Source: Deltaproteobacteria bacterium
GTDB taxonomy: Bacteria > Myxococcota_A > Polyangia > GCA-2747355 > JADLHG01
NCBI GenBank assembly: GCA_020848905.1
Contig: JADLHG010000042.1
Location: forward strand, 310,001-374,000
Reading direction: 5' to 3'
DNA length: 64,000 nt
This document shows positions 1-10,259 of the stretch, piece after piece. The notes under the pieces are model-generated. The model saw only the letters and a program-made list of their open reading frames with translations, was not told the DNA's origin and made no database searches. Position 1 is the stretch's first letter, and every line of letters starts with the position of its first letter. The position numbers and the translations under genes are program-made.

Positions 1-704
1 CGCACCGCGTCGCCAAGCCCGCCCAGGGTCACCTCGTAGCTATGGTCCTCGGGTCGCCCGAAACGCTGCACCTGCGCCACGCTGATGTTCACCCCCTTGA
101 ACGCCGCGCGGATGGCGTCGGTTGTCGCCGTCTCCAGGGTGGCGTCGGGCTTCTTCGGCGTCACCGCGGCAGCCGGGGCGCTCGCCGGCTGCGTCGCTGC
201 CGCCTGGCTCGCCGGCGCCGACGCGGGAGGCGTCTGCGGGGCTTCCGGGGTCTTACCCGCCGCAGGCTCTTCCTTGAAGGCGAGGTAGATGCGGTCCCCC
301 TCGGTGCCGTAGTCGAAACGTCGCAGCTTGTTCCCGAAGGCCTTCTTCACCGCCTCGCGCGCGCGCTCCTGGTCGGCCGCCGTGAACGCGACCACCTGAG
401 CGAGCCGCAGCATGAAGAGGTTCGGGCGGGCGGCGTCCTCCATCTTGACCACCTCGCCCCCCGGAAACCCTCCCGCCTCGAGCGCGTGACGCACCTCCCC
501 CGCCTGCACGGCCTTCGCGAACTCGATCTGGATCTGGGTTCCGCCCTTGAAGTCGGTGCCGTAGTTCAGCGCGTCGCCACGAATGATCCAGTTAGCTACC
601 AGCGCACCGAGGCTGACCAGGATCGCGACCACGGACACCCCGCCGAAGAACTTGGCTCGTCCGACGAAGTCGACGTTGAGATTCGATTTAATCCACTGGG
701 CCAT
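1..704 (-). CDS. secF: SecF, protein translocase membrane subunit (partial)
   Basis: SecF works with SecD in the inner membrane to support protein export through SecYEG using the proton motive force. The gene runs off the left edge, so only about 234 N-terminal codons are present: a first membrane segment near residues 17-40, then the start of the large periplasmic domain. That domain carries an unusual Pro/Ala-rich stretch around residues 170-195. The start is the ATG read from 704 downwards, 11 bp after the secD stop, in the usual secD-secF order. Identity is supported by position and by the N-terminal 'NYGTDFKGGTQIQIEF' motif typical of SecF. The C-terminal membrane domain is not visible. 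Confidence 0.93.
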   Translation of the reverse strand, partial: MAQWIKSNLNVDFVGRAKFFGGVSVVAILVSLGALVANWIIRGDALNYGTDFKGGTQIQIEFAKAVQAGEVRHALEAGGFPGGEVVKMEDAARPNLFMLRLAQVVAFTAADQERAREAVKKAFGNKLRRFDYGTEGDRIYLAFKEEPAAGKTPEAPQTPPASAPASQAAATQPASAPAAAVTPKKPDATLETATTDAIRAAFKGVNISVAQVQRFGRPEDHSYEVTLGGLGDAV

Positions 705-715
705 CGTGCGTCCCT

Positions 716-2500
716 CTATCCAATGCTCAGCGTCTTGGGCTTGAACTTCCCGACGACGAAATCGAACATCATCCGGGTCACCCAGACGCCGGTGAAGATC
801 GACGTCACGATGCCGATGAGCAGCGTGAGGGCAAAACCTCGGATGGGTCCCGAGCCGTACTGCAGGAGCACGAAGCCGGCAATCGCCGTGGTGAGCTGCC
901 CGTCGAAGATGGCCCAGAAGGCTCTCGTGTAGCCCGCCTCTACCGCTGCCCGCGGACTCTTGCCGATGGCCATCTCCTCTCGTATGCGCTCGTAGATGAT
1001 CACGTTCGCGTCCACTGACATGCCTATGGTGAGCACGAAGCCGGCGATGCCGGGCAGCGTCAGCGTGGCGTTGAACGCCGCCATGATGGCCAGCATGTAG
1101 AGGACGTTCAGCACGAGGGCCAGGTCGCAGATGAAGCCGGCGCCCCGGTAGTAGTACAGCATGAAGAGCGCGACGATGCCGCCGCCGACGAGGAAGATCA
1201 TCTTCCCTTTGTCCACGGCGTCCTTGCCCAGCGTCGGACCCACCTGCTGTTCGAAGGTCTTCCGCAAGGGAGCCGGCAGCGCGCCGCTCCGCAGCACGCC
1301 GGCCAGGTCCTTCGCCTCCTCCATCAGTTCGTGCGGCGGCTTGAACCCGCCGAGGGTGATGCGCGCCCGACCGCCGCTGATCTTGGATTGCAGCACCGGG
1401 GCGGAGTTCACGTTGTTGTCGAGGATGATGGCCATGCGCCGCCCGATGTTGTCGCCGGAGACGCGCTCGAAGAGCGACGCGCCGTTGCGATCGAAGGTCA
1501 GGCCGACCTCGGGACGACCGGTCTGCTGGTCCCACTGGACCTCGGCATCCGTGAGGTACTCGCCGGTGAGCTCGGTGCGGCGCTTCAGGTAGTGCGTGAC
1601 CCAGGTCTTCTCGGGCAGCTTGTTCCCCTTGTCGTCCTGCGCCTGCTCGGAACCGAGGAGGATCTCGTGATCCTTGGGCACGGGAAGCCCGAGTTTCGGC
1701 AGGCTCTCGAGGAACTGCTCGAGCGCCTTCTTGTCCTTCGACTCGAGAAAGGCGTAGCTGACCGACCCGTGCTGCTTGCCGTCGTAGCTCTCCTGCCGCA
1801 GCTTGATGGCGCTCCCCTTCGGTAGCTTGCCGGCGGCCTGCTCGATGAAGTTCCCCTCGTCGTCGAGGATCTTGAACTCGAGCTGGGCGGTGCGGCCGAT
1901 GACGTCCTTCACCCGCTCGAAGTGCTTCTCCGTGAGGCCCGGCAGCTCCACCACGATGTCGCGCCCCTTGCGCAGGATCGTCGGCTCGGCCACGCCGAAC
2001 TCGTCCACGCGTCCGCGGATGGTCTCGATCGCCTGCCGGATGGCGTATTCCTGCACCTCCTTCAGGTAATCCTCGTCGAGGCGCAGCCGCACCGTCGCCT
2101 TGGCGTTGCTCCGCTCCACCTCGTCGAGGTTCGTGCGGTAGTCGTCCATGAACTTCTTGTCGAGCGCGGCGAGGTCCTTCGCCTGCTTGAACGTGAGGAC
2201 GATGTCGCCGCGACCTTCCCGCGTGGCGGTGGCCTCGACCTTCTTGTCCTTGCGCAGCCGCTCCTCGAGGTCGGTGGCCAGCCGGTCCGCCTTGTCGGAG
2301 ACCGCCTTGTCCACCTGAACCTCGTAGACGAGATGGATCCCGCCCTGGAGGTCCAAGCCGAGCTGCAGCTTGCCCTTGATGTGCTTGCTAAGCCACGGCG
2401 GCAGCTTCTCCTCGCCCAAGAATGTGGGCACGAGGTAGGCCACCGACAGGACCGTCAGCAGCAGGATGCCGATCGTCTTCCACCACCAGCTTCGTTCCAT
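716..2500 (-). CDS. secD: SecD, protein translocase membrane subunit
   Basis: 594 residues, the usual length for SecD. It begins with a membrane segment (residues about 8-25), followed by 'LGLDLQGGIHLVYEV', the conserved D1 motif. A large periplasmic domain follows, then C-terminal transmembrane helices containing 'GMSVDANVIIYERIREE', the D5 signature with its conserved Asp. SecD and SecF drive late steps of preprotein export and membrane protein release. The gene lies between yajC and secF in the canonical queA-tgt-yajC-secD-secF operon. The 158 bp between yajC and secD hold no recognisable gene. The ribosome site before the ATG is weak. Confidence 0.97.
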   Translation of the reverse strand: MERSWWWKTIGILLLTVLSVAYLVPTFLGEEKLPPWLSKHIKGKLQLGLDLQGGIHLVYEVQVDKAVSDKADRLATDLEERLRKDKKVEATATREGRGDIVLTFKQAKDLAALDKKFMDDYRTNLDEVERSNAKATVRLRLDEDYLKEVQEYAIRQAIETIRGRVDEFGVAEPTILRKGRDIVVELPGLTEKHFERVKDVIGRTAQLEFKILDDEGNFIEQAAGKLPKGSAIKLRQESYDGKQHGSVSYAFLESKDKKALEQFLESLPKLGLPVPKDHEILLGSEQAQDDKGNKLPEKTWVTHYLKRRTELTGEYLTDAEVQWDQQTGRPEVGLTFDRNGASLFERVSGDNIGRRMAIILDNNVNSAPVLQSKISGGRARITLGGFKPPHELMEEAKDLAGVLRSGALPAPLRKTFEQQVGPTLGKDAVDKGKMIFLVGGGIVALFMLYYYRGAGFICDLALVLNVLYMLAIMAAFNATLTLPGIAGFVLTIGMSVDANVIIYERIREEMAIGKSPRAAVEAGYTRAFWAIFDGQLTTAIAGFVLLQYGSGPIRGFALTLLIGIVTSIFTGVWVTRMMFDFVVGKFKPKTLSIG

Positions 2501-2658
2501 TGTGCTTACCGTGACGTCGTCGAGAATGAGCCGGCGTCGCGTTCACGGCGCCTTGGCCTTCCTCGGTGTTCGATGGCCCTAGCGCGCCATCCGATCGGTT
2601 CGACGACTGCTCCGCCACGCGCCGGAGGGACATCGCGTCCTCGGCCCGGTGCCGTTTC

Positions 2659-3030
2659 TCACGCCTCGGGCGGCGGCGCGTCGGGTGTCTCGCCGTCCGT
2701 CTGCTTGCCCAGTATGTGCGTCCGCATCACCCGCAGCCGAATCTTCTCCGCCACCTCGAGCGTGACGATCCGGTCCGTGATGCCGGTGATCTTGCCGATC
2801 ATCCCACCGTTGGTGACGATCATGTCCCCCCGCTTCAGGTTCGCGAGCATCTCGCGGTGCTCCTTCGCCCGCTTCTGCTGCGGCCGGATGAGCAGGAAGT
2901 AGAAGACCACGAACATGATGATCATCAGCGCGAATTGCTGAATGCCCCCGCCCCCGCAGCCGGGGACCGGGCTCCCGCCGCCGGGCCCTTTGGCCTGGGC
3001 GAGCAGGGTGATCCAAGGAAGCTCAGACAC
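2659..3030 (-). CDS. yajC: YajC, SecDF-associated membrane protein
   Basis: 123 residues with one membrane helix (residues about 30-48), the family sequence 'FYFLLIRPQQKRAKEH' immediately after it, and a small soluble domain with 'GDMIVTNGGMIGKI'. YajC is the accessory subunit of the SecDF complex. The start is a GTG preceded by a strong GGAGGT ribosome site; no ATG fits. A Gly/Pro-rich stretch (residues 16-29) precedes the helix and is longer than in many homologues. It is the third gene of the queA-tgt-yajC-secDF operon. Confidence 0.95.
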   Translation of the reverse strand: MSELPWITLLAQAKGPGGGSPVPGCGGGGIQQFALMIIMFVVFYFLLIRPQQKRAKEHREMLANLKRGDMIVTNGGMIGKITGITDRIVTLEVAEKIRLRVMRTHILGKQTDGETPDAPPPEA

Positions 3031-3184
3031 AACGACCTCCAGAGTCTTGGCAGTCGTCCTCGGCCCCCCTTGGGGGATATCTTCGGACGATCATGGTGAA
3101 AACGGTGGCCCCGCCCTTCCCAGGCCGCGGGACGCGATTGTCTAACAAATCGCCAGGGGCCGGTCAACCGGAGTTATCTTCGGG

Positions 3185-4312
<1,128 letters not shown>

Positions 4313-4321
4313 GGAGGCTCC

Positions 4322-5347
4322 TCAGCGAATCAGCATGGCATCGCCATAGCTGTAGAAACGGTAACCCCGCGCCACGGCCTCGGCGTACGCCGCGAGCACC
4401 GGCTCGCGCCCCGCGAAGGCGCAGACGAGCATGAGCAGCGTGGATCGCGGCAGATGGAAGTTGGTCAGGAGCGCGTCCACCACGCGGAAGGCGTGACCCG
4501 GGGCGATGAAGAGGCCCGTGCGCCCGCTCCCCGCGGCGCCGCCCGTGGCCTCGAGCACCCGGACGGCGGTGGTCCCGACGGCCACCACCGGGCGGCCTTC
4601 GGCTCGCGCCCGGTGCACCGCCTCGGCCGTCCCGCCCGTGAGCTCGTAGCGCTCCGGCTCAAGGCGGTGCTCGCTCACCGACGCGGCTCGCACGGGCGCA
4701 AAGGTGCCGGGGCCCACGTGCAGCGTCACCGATACGCGGCGAACGCCGGCCTCCTCCAGTTGGTCGAGGAGCGCCGGGGTGAAGTGCAGACCCGCCGTTG
4801 GGGCCGCGACCGACCCCTCGGCGCGCGCGTAGACCGTCTGGTAGCGCTCGCCGTCGATGCTCTCCGCGGGCCGCCGGATGTAGGGAGGCAAGGGCACGCT
4901 CCCGTACCCTCCGACGGGGAGCTGCGGGTCGAATTCGATCTCGGCGCGCCCCTGGTCGGGTTCCGTCGCCAGCCGCACCTCGAGCGTCGGCGCGTCGGGG
5001 GCGCGCGGCGGCACTCCCACGACCTCCTGCGAGCGCAGCGGCTTCGAGCTGCGCAGCATGCAGCGCCACCGACCGGGGCCAAGCTCCTCGACCAGCAGGA
5101 ACTCGACGCGGCCCCCGCTTGCGCGCCGCCCCACGAGCCGAGCGGGAAAGACGCGCGAGTCGTTCACGACGAGGAGGCTCGGCTTCGGCAGGAGCTCCGG
5201 CAGCTCGCGGACCCCGTGGTGGCTCGCCGCGCCCGTGCGACGATCGAGCACCAGAAGGCGCGCGTCGTCCCGCCTAGCCGCGGGGGTCTGGGCAATCGCC
5301 CCCTCGGGGAGCGCGAAGTCGAAGTCCTCGGTGCGTAGACCGTTCAT
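4322..5347 (-). CDS. queA: S-adenosylmethionine:tRNA ribosyltransferase-isomerase
   Basis: Transfers the ribosyl part of S-adenosylmethionine to preQ1-modified tRNA to make epoxyqueuosine. Motifs are 'FDFALPEGAIAQTPA', 'DDARLLVLDR', 'TPTAGLHFT' and 'LTNFHLPRSTLLMLV' near the end. The ATG at 5347 was chosen because it gives the canonical N-terminus (341 residues); the reading frame stays open 22 codons further upstream, but that part is Arg-rich and unlike the family. First gene of the operon with tgt, yajC, secD and secF, divergent from the aldehyde dehydrogenase gene. Confidence 0.96.
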   Translation of the reverse strand: MNGLRTEDFDFALPEGAIAQTPAARRDDARLLVLDRRTGAASHHGVRELPELLPKPSLLVVNDSRVFPARLVGRRASGGRVEFLLVEELGPGRWRCMLRSSKPLRSQEVVGVPPRAPDAPTLEVRLATEPDQGRAEIEFDPQLPVGGYGSVPLPPYIRRPAESIDGERYQTVYARAEGSVAAPTAGLHFTPALLDQLEEAGVRRVSVTLHVGPGTFAPVRAASVSEHRLEPERYELTGGTAEAVHRARAEGRPVVAVGTTAVRVLEATGGAAGSGRTGLFIAPGHAFRVVDALLTNFHLPRSTLLMLVCAFAGREPVLAAYAEAVARGYRFYSYGDAMLIR

Positions 5348-5481
5348 GGGCCGAAGGGGTCTAGCTCGACCGGTGCGCCAGCGCAAGGGACGCATCGCGT
5401 GGAGCCTCCCCATCGCCGCGGGCCCAGGTGACCGGTCTGCCCCGCTGTGCTAGCGTCGCGGCAGACGCGCGGAGATTGCCC

Positions 5482-7002
5482 ATGCAGGACGTCCTCAAGG
5501 AACTCGGCATCGCAGAACGCAGCTCGGGCGCCTGTTTCGGCCCGTGGATCGATCACCCCTCCGGCGCGGAGCTCGTGTCGGTCTCCCCGGTGGACGACCG
5601 GCCGCTCGGCCGCGTGCAGCAGGCCGGGCGCGCAGACTACGAGCGGATCGTCGAGGCCGCGGAGGAGGGTTTCCGGCGGTGGCGTGCCTGGCCCGCCCCG
5701 AAGCGGGGCGAGGTGGTGCGACAGATCGGCGAGGAGCTCCGGCGCGCCAAGGCCCCCCTCGGCCGACTCGTGAGCCTGGAGATGGGGAAGATCCTCGCCG
5801 AGGGAGAGGGCGAGGTGCAGGAGATGATCGACATCTGCGACTTCGCGGTGGGCCTCTCGCGCCAGCTCTACGGCCTCTCGATGCACAGCGAGCGGCCGCT
5901 CCACCGCATGTACGAGCAGTGGCACCCGCTCGGCCCGATCGGTGTGATCAGCGCCTTCAACTTCCCCGTCGCGGTCTGGGCCTGGAACGCAGCCATCGCC
6001 GCGGTCTGCGGCGACTCGGTGATCTGGAAGCCCTCGCCCAAGACGCCGCTCACCGCCGTCGCCGTGCAGCAGATCGTGAACCGCGTGCTGGACCGTCACG
6101 GCCTCCAGGGGGTCTTCTGCCTGGCCATCGGGGACCTGGCGGAGGTCGGCGAACCCATGCTGGCCGACGGACGGATCCCGCTCGTCAGCGCCACCGGAAG
6201 CACCGCCATGGGGCGGCGCGTTGCGCAAGTAGTGGGAGCGCGCCTCGGGCGGACAATCCTCGAACTCGGCGGCAACAACGCCGTCCTCGTGACCGCGAGC
6301 GCCGACCTGGACCTCGCCGTGCGGGCCGTCCTCTTCGGGGCGGTGGGCACGGCGGGCCAGCGCTGCACGACCACGCGGAGGCTCCTCGTCGAGCGCTCCG
6401 TGGCGCAGGAGCTGACCTCGCGCCTCCTCTCGGCCTACGCGCAGGTTCGGGTGGGCAACCCGCTCGCGCCCGAGACGATGATGGGACCGCTCATCGACCG
6501 CGACGCGGTCGACCGGATGCTCGGGGCCGTGGACCAGATCAAGAGCCAGGGGGGAGAGGTCCTCTGCGGCGGCGGCGCGGCCACGGGGATGCCCGGCCGC
6601 TGCTACGTGCAGCCCACCCTCGTCCGCGCGCGTCCGGAGCTGCCGATCGTGCAGCACGAGACCTTCGCCCCGATCCTGTACCTCATCGAGGCGGACACGG
6701 TGGAGGAGCTCATCGCGATCCAGAACGACGTGCCGCAGGGTCTCTCGTCGGCCATGTTCACGCGCGACCTCCTCTCGGCGGAGCGCTTCCTCTCCTGCGA
6801 AGGCAGCGACTGCGGCATCGCGAACGTGAACATCGGCACGAGCGGGGCCGAGATCGGCGGCGCGTTCGGCGGCGAGAAGGAGACCGGCGGAGGGCGGGAA
6901 GCGGGCTCCGACTCGTGGAAGGCCTACATGCGTCGGCAGACCACGACGATCAACTACGGGCGGGACCTTCCGCTGGCTCAGGGCATCCGCTTCGGCGAGT
7001 GA
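5482..7002 (+). CDS. ALDH7-type aldehyde dehydrogenase (alpha-aminoadipate semialdehyde dehydrogenase-like)
   Basis: 506 residues. An NAD(P)-dependent aldehyde dehydrogenase with catalytic Asn160 ('SAFNFP'), general-base Glu261 ('ELGGNN') and nucleophile Cys295 ('GQRCTTTRR'). The C-terminal stretch beginning 'NIGTSGAEIGGAFGG' and ending in the 'SDSWKAYMRR' region is the hallmark of the ALDH7 (antiquitin/AmaB) family. Characterised members oxidise alpha-aminoadipate semialdehyde in lysine breakdown. No other lysine-catabolism gene lies nearby, so the substrate is inferred from family only. The ATG at 5482 matches the family N-terminus better than an ATG 18 codons upstream. The stop overlaps the next start (ATGA). 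Confidence 0.9.
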   Translation: MQDVLKELGIAERSSGACFGPWIDHPSGAELVSVSPVDDRPLGRVQQAGRADYERIVEAAEEGFRRWRAWPAPKRGEVVRQIGEELRRAKAPLGRLVSLEMGKILAEGEGEVQEMIDICDFAVGLSRQLYGLSMHSERPLHRMYEQWHPLGPIGVISAFNFPVAVWAWNAAIAAVCGDSVIWKPSPKTPLTAVAVQQIVNRVLDRHGLQGVFCLAIGDLAEVGEPMLADGRIPLVSATGSTAMGRRVAQVVGARLGRTILELGGNNAVLVTASADLDLAVRAVLFGAVGTAGQRCTTTRRLLVERSVAQELTSRLLSAYAQVRVGNPLAPETMMGPLIDRDAVDRMLGAVDQIKSQGGEVLCGGGAATGMPGRCYVQPTLVRARPELPIVQHETFAPILYLIEADTVEELIAIQNDVPQGLSSAMFTRDLLSAERFLSCEGSDCGIANVNIGTSGAEIGGAFGGEKETGGGREAGSDSWKAYMRRQTTTINYGRDLPLAQGIRFGE

Positions 7003-9491
7003 TGCGCCGGCGATTCCTCGCGCTGGTCGGGCTGCTCTACCTCGCGGCCCCTTCCGCCTCCGCGGCTCCCCCGTTCCCACTCCACTCGGCCGGCGTGAGC
7101 GTCGCCGCCGACGGCACGGTGCGGCACGCGGGCGCCGCGCTCGGCCGCCTCGCCCTGCCCAGGTGCCCCTGCCGGCTGCGCGTCGTAAGGCCCACGGTAC
7201 AGGGACATCCGCTGCTCCACGTCGTGGTCGAGGGGCAGGGCCCGTCCCGTGCGGAGCTGCTCTACCTCCTCGACGCCTCGCCCGAACGACTCTTCGGCGA
7301 CACCACCGGCCCCGTCGGCGTCGACCGCGAATGGTCTCGACACCTGCGCGTCGATGCCCGCGGCGTGCTCCTCTACCAGAGCCGCGAGGGCGTCACGCGC
7401 TGCGACGGTGTGCCCGTGCAGCTTTTCCCCCGGCTCTACGACTTCGCCACTCGCCGGTTCCGACCGGTGACGATTCGGCCGCGCCTCGAGGGGCTCCCCG
7501 AGCTCCGCGCCGTCCCCGAGCGGCCGCCCGAGGCGCACGGTGAGCCCGTGAACACCTTCCGCTTCGTCGCGGCCTCCACGCAGCTCGGCGACGGACGGTC
7601 CGCCGAGCAGCTCGTGGCACCGGTCGAGCTCTCCGACGGACGCGCCGAGACCGCGTGGAGCGAGGACCTGGGCGATCGCGGGCGCGGGCAGTTCCTCACC
7701 GCGCGCCGCCCCTCCTCCCCGTACGCCCTGCGGGCGCTGCGACTGCTGCCCGGCGACGCCCGGGACCTCCGGGCCTTCGCCGCGGCCAATCGACTCCAGC
7801 GGGTCCTCCTGCTCCTCTCCCCGACCGAGCGCTACCGGATCGTCTTTCCGAAGGACCCGCTCGCTGCCGGAGGCACGCGCCCGCACTTCGTCGTGCTGCC
7901 CAGGCCCACCGCCGCGACCTGCGCCACCCTGCTCGTCGAAGAGACCTACCCGGGCCGCCTCGCACGCGCGCCCGGCGCGGGGCGTACGGCCATCTCCGAG
8001 GTGAGCTTCTTTACCGAGCTCGAGCAGAAGGGGGGCCTCGCTCAGGTGGCCCGCGACCTCGCCGGGTCGAGCGCAGCGCACCGTGACGAGGCACTGCGCG
8101 TGCTGGCGACGCTCGGCGATCGCGGAGTCCCCCTCCTCGGCGCCGCCCTCGAGACGGCCCGCGGCGAGGAGCTCCGCCGGCTGGCCAGCGTGCTAGGGCA
8201 TCTCGGCCGTCCGGCCGCCGCGGAACCGCTCGTCCGCGCTCTGCCGCGCCTCCCCTCCGCTGCGCGTCGTGAGGTGCTCGAGCAGCTGGCGGCTCTCGGG
8301 ACCGCCGCCGTCGGACCGCTCACCGCGCTCGTCGAGGACGAGGCGCAGCCGGCTCACCTGCGCGCCGAGGCCGCCCAGCCTCTCGGACGCCTTGGCGGCG
8401 ACGCGACCCGGCAGCTCCTGCTCCGCCTCGCGGGCCGCGGGCCCGCCGTGCTGCGCGCCGCGGTCACCGAGGGCCTCGCCGCCAACCGGTCGGGAGAGCT
8501 CGCCCTGGCTCTGCTGGCCGCAGCCCTCGCTGCCCCCGACGGGCCGCGCCGGGCCGACCTCGTCCTGGCCGCCACGCGCGCCTCGCCCCCCGACGCCGAC
8601 GGTGCAGTGGCGACGCGAGCTCTCGCGACGCTGTGGGCGCGGAGCGCCTCCTTCGAGGTGCGCTACCGAATCCTTCACGCGCTCGGCCGCTGCGACCCCC
8701 TCGCGCCAGAGAGCCTGCTCCGCTCTGCGGCCCGAGATCGGGACCCAGTGCTGCGCTGGACCGCCGTCGAGCAGCTCGCGCGTCGCAGGAGCGCCCCCGT
8801 GGAGCCGCTCCTGCGGGCGGCTCTCTCCGACCCGGACCCCCGAGTGCGCGCCGCCGCCGCCAGCGGCCTCGGCACCCGAGCCCCCGCGCGCGAGGCGGGC
8901 CCGGCCCTCGCCGCGCTCCTCGACCGGGAACGCTGGAGCTTCGTACTGCGCGCGGTGGCGGAGGCCCTGGGCACGCAGTGCGGCTCGGCGGGCGCGGCCG
9001 CCCTTCGCCGCAGGATGGAGCGGGGCCCCCCAGGGCTGGACGAGCTGGCCCTCTCGAGCTGGGCGCGCTGCGGAGCCTCGAGCGTCCACGACGAGCTCCT
9101 CGCTCTGGCCCGACGTCGCGACCTCCGACCGCCGGTCCGCGCGCGAGCTCTGGCGCTCTTGCCGAACGCGGCGGCGGTCGCCCGCAGGGACGCCCTCCTT
9201 CGCCTCTTCAGAGAGCTCCGCGCGGAGGCCCCGCACTCCGACGCTGCGGAGCAGGTGGCCGGATCGGCGGCAGCGGCCCTGGGACGAGCCGGCGGCAGCG
9301 ACGCAGCCCACGCGCTGACCGACACCCTGGCCCTCGACCCCCACGACGCGTTGCGCACGGCAGCGGCGCACGCCCTCGGGCTCCTGTGTGACGCGTCGAG
9401 CCTGGACACGCTCCGACGGGCCGCCCGCAATGACTCCGCGGGGCCCGTCCGCGCCGCCGCACGGACGGCGTTACGACGCTGCCCTCGGTGA
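7002..9491 (+). CDS. Secreted HEAT-repeat protein
   Basis: 829 residues, beginning with a signal peptide (hydrophobic residues about 5-22, cleavage near 'SASAAP'). Residues 25 to about 340 form a domain I do not recognise; parts ('LLSPTERYRIVFPKD') resemble beta-rich discoidin-like surfaces. From about 345 to the end there are at least ten HEAT-type repeats, helical pairs with 'LGDRGVPLLGAAL', 'ALGTAAVGPLTALVEDE' and 'SDPDPRVRAAAASGLG'-like units. HEAT arrays are protein-binding scaffolds. The start overlaps the aldehyde dehydrogenase stop by ATGA, so the two are co-translated, although the functional link is unclear. Likely periplasmic. Confidence 0.85.
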   Translation: MRRRFLALVGLLYLAAPSASAAPPFPLHSAGVSVAADGTVRHAGAALGRLALPRCPCRLRVVRPTVQGHPLLHVVVEGQGPSRAELLYLLDASPERLFGDTTGPVGVDREWSRHLRVDARGVLLYQSREGVTRCDGVPVQLFPRLYDFATRRFRPVTIRPRLEGLPELRAVPERPPEAHGEPVNTFRFVAASTQLGDGRSAEQLVAPVELSDGRAETAWSEDLGDRGRGQFLTARRPSSPYALRALRLLPGDARDLRAFAAANRLQRVLLLLSPTERYRIVFPKDPLAAGGTRPHFVVLPRPTAATCATLLVEETYPGRLARAPGAGRTAISEVSFFTELEQKGGLAQVARDLAGSSAAHRDEALRVLATLGDRGVPLLGAALETARGEELRRLASVLGHLGRPAAAEPLVRALPRLPSAARREVLEQLAALGTAAVGPLTALVEDEAQPAHLRAEAAQPLGRLGGDATRQLLLRLAGRGPAVLRAAVTEGLAANRSGELALALLAAALAAPDGPRRADLVLAATRASPPDADGAVATRALATLWARSASFEVRYRILHALGRCDPLAPESLLRSAARDRDPVLRWTAVEQLARRRSAPVEPLLRAALSDPDPRVRAAAASGLGTRAPAREAGPALAALLDRERWSFVLRAVAEALGTQCGSAGAAALRRRMERGPPGLDELALSSWARCGASSVHDELLALARRRDLRPPVRARALALLPNAAAVARRDALLRLFRELRAEAPHSDAAEQVAGSAAAALGRAGGSDAAHALTDTLALDPHDALRTAAAHALGLLCDASSLDTLRRAARNDSAGPVRAAARTALRRCPR

Positions 9492-9496
9492 GGTTG

Positions 9497-9511
9497 CGCG
9501 GGACTGCCGCG
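9497..9511. terminator. Short GC hairpin between convergent genes
   Basis: A 5-bp GC stem (cgcgg/ccgcg) with a 5-nt loop lies in the 23 bp separating the convergent stop codons of the HEAT gene and the PEGA gene. There is no T-tract, so intrinsic termination is only a possibility. Confidence 0.25.
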
Positions 9512-9514
9512 ACG

Positions 9515-10204
9515 CTATTCCGCGCGCCAGCGGTGCTCGGGCCCGAAGCGATCCACGCGGTCCCCGCGCGAGAGCGTCACGCCGAGGATGATCGCCGTCG
9601 CTGCGGTGGCCGCCCCCGCGGCGCCGGCCCAGACGTACCACCGCTCGTACCATTTCGGCGGCGGTGGAGGCGCGGGCTGGTAGGGGGTGGTGCCGACGGG
9701 AAGCGGTTTCAGCCGCACCGTCATGCGCAGCACCTCGCCGGCGATGGCCTGCCGCTCGCCGACGAAGTCGTAGTAGCCGGCCTTGGAGACGCGGAGCGCG
9801 CGCTTACCCATCGTAACCTCGGTCTGCAGCGGCGTGGTCCCGACGAACTTGCCGTCCACGAAGACCTTCGCCTCGGACACCTGGGCCTGGATCTCGAGGA
9901 TCCCCGCCACCGGCAGCAGGTCCAGGTCCAGCGTGGTCACCTTTCCCCGCGTCACGGTGAAGACGTCCAGGTACTGCGTGTACCCCGGCTTGACCAGCTT
10001 CAGCGTGTGCTTGCCCGGCTTCAGACGCACCACCTCGGGGAGCGGGACGCGACCGACGAGCTGTCCGTCCACGATCACCTCGGCGCCGGTGGTAGTGCTC
10101 TGGAGCTGGAGTCCCGTGGGCCCGCGCGCGGGAGCCGCACCGCCCGTCGAGGAGGACGCGAGCGCGACCAGAGCCGCAGCGGTTGCGAGGAAGCTCCGCA
10201 CCAT
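9515..10204 (-). CDS. PEGA-domain envelope protein with C-terminal membrane anchor
   Basis: 229 residues. An N-terminal signal peptide (ending near 'STGGAAPA') is followed by two PEGA domains. The first contains 'GAEVIVDGQLVGRVPLPEV', the second 'EAKVFVDGKFVGTTPLQTE'; each is a small beta-sandwich named for its 'PEGA' motif. A Pro-rich linker leads to one membrane helix (about residues 195-214) and a short basic tail. PEGA domains are common in surface-layer and envelope proteins of myxobacteria, often beside TPR proteins. The giant TPR gene ends 55 bp upstream on the same strand, so co-transcription is likely. The start ATG at 10204 gives the signal peptide; the frame is open further upstream without meaning. 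Confidence 0.85.
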   Translation of the reverse strand: MVRSFLATAAALVALASSSTGGAAPARGPTGLQLQSTTTGAEVIVDGQLVGRVPLPEVVRLKPGKHTLKLVKPGYTQYLDVFTVTRGKVTTLDLDLLPVAGILEIQAQVSEAKVFVDGKFVGTTPLQTEVTMGKRALRVSKAGYYDFVGERQAIAGEVLRMTVRLKPLPVGTTPYQPAPPPPPKWYERWYVWAGAAGAATAATAIILGVTLSRGDRVDRFGPEHRWRAE

Positions 10205-10259
10205 GATCTTCGAGTATACGCCGACTCCTGCGACGGCGCCCAGCGCGGCGCCGCCGCAC

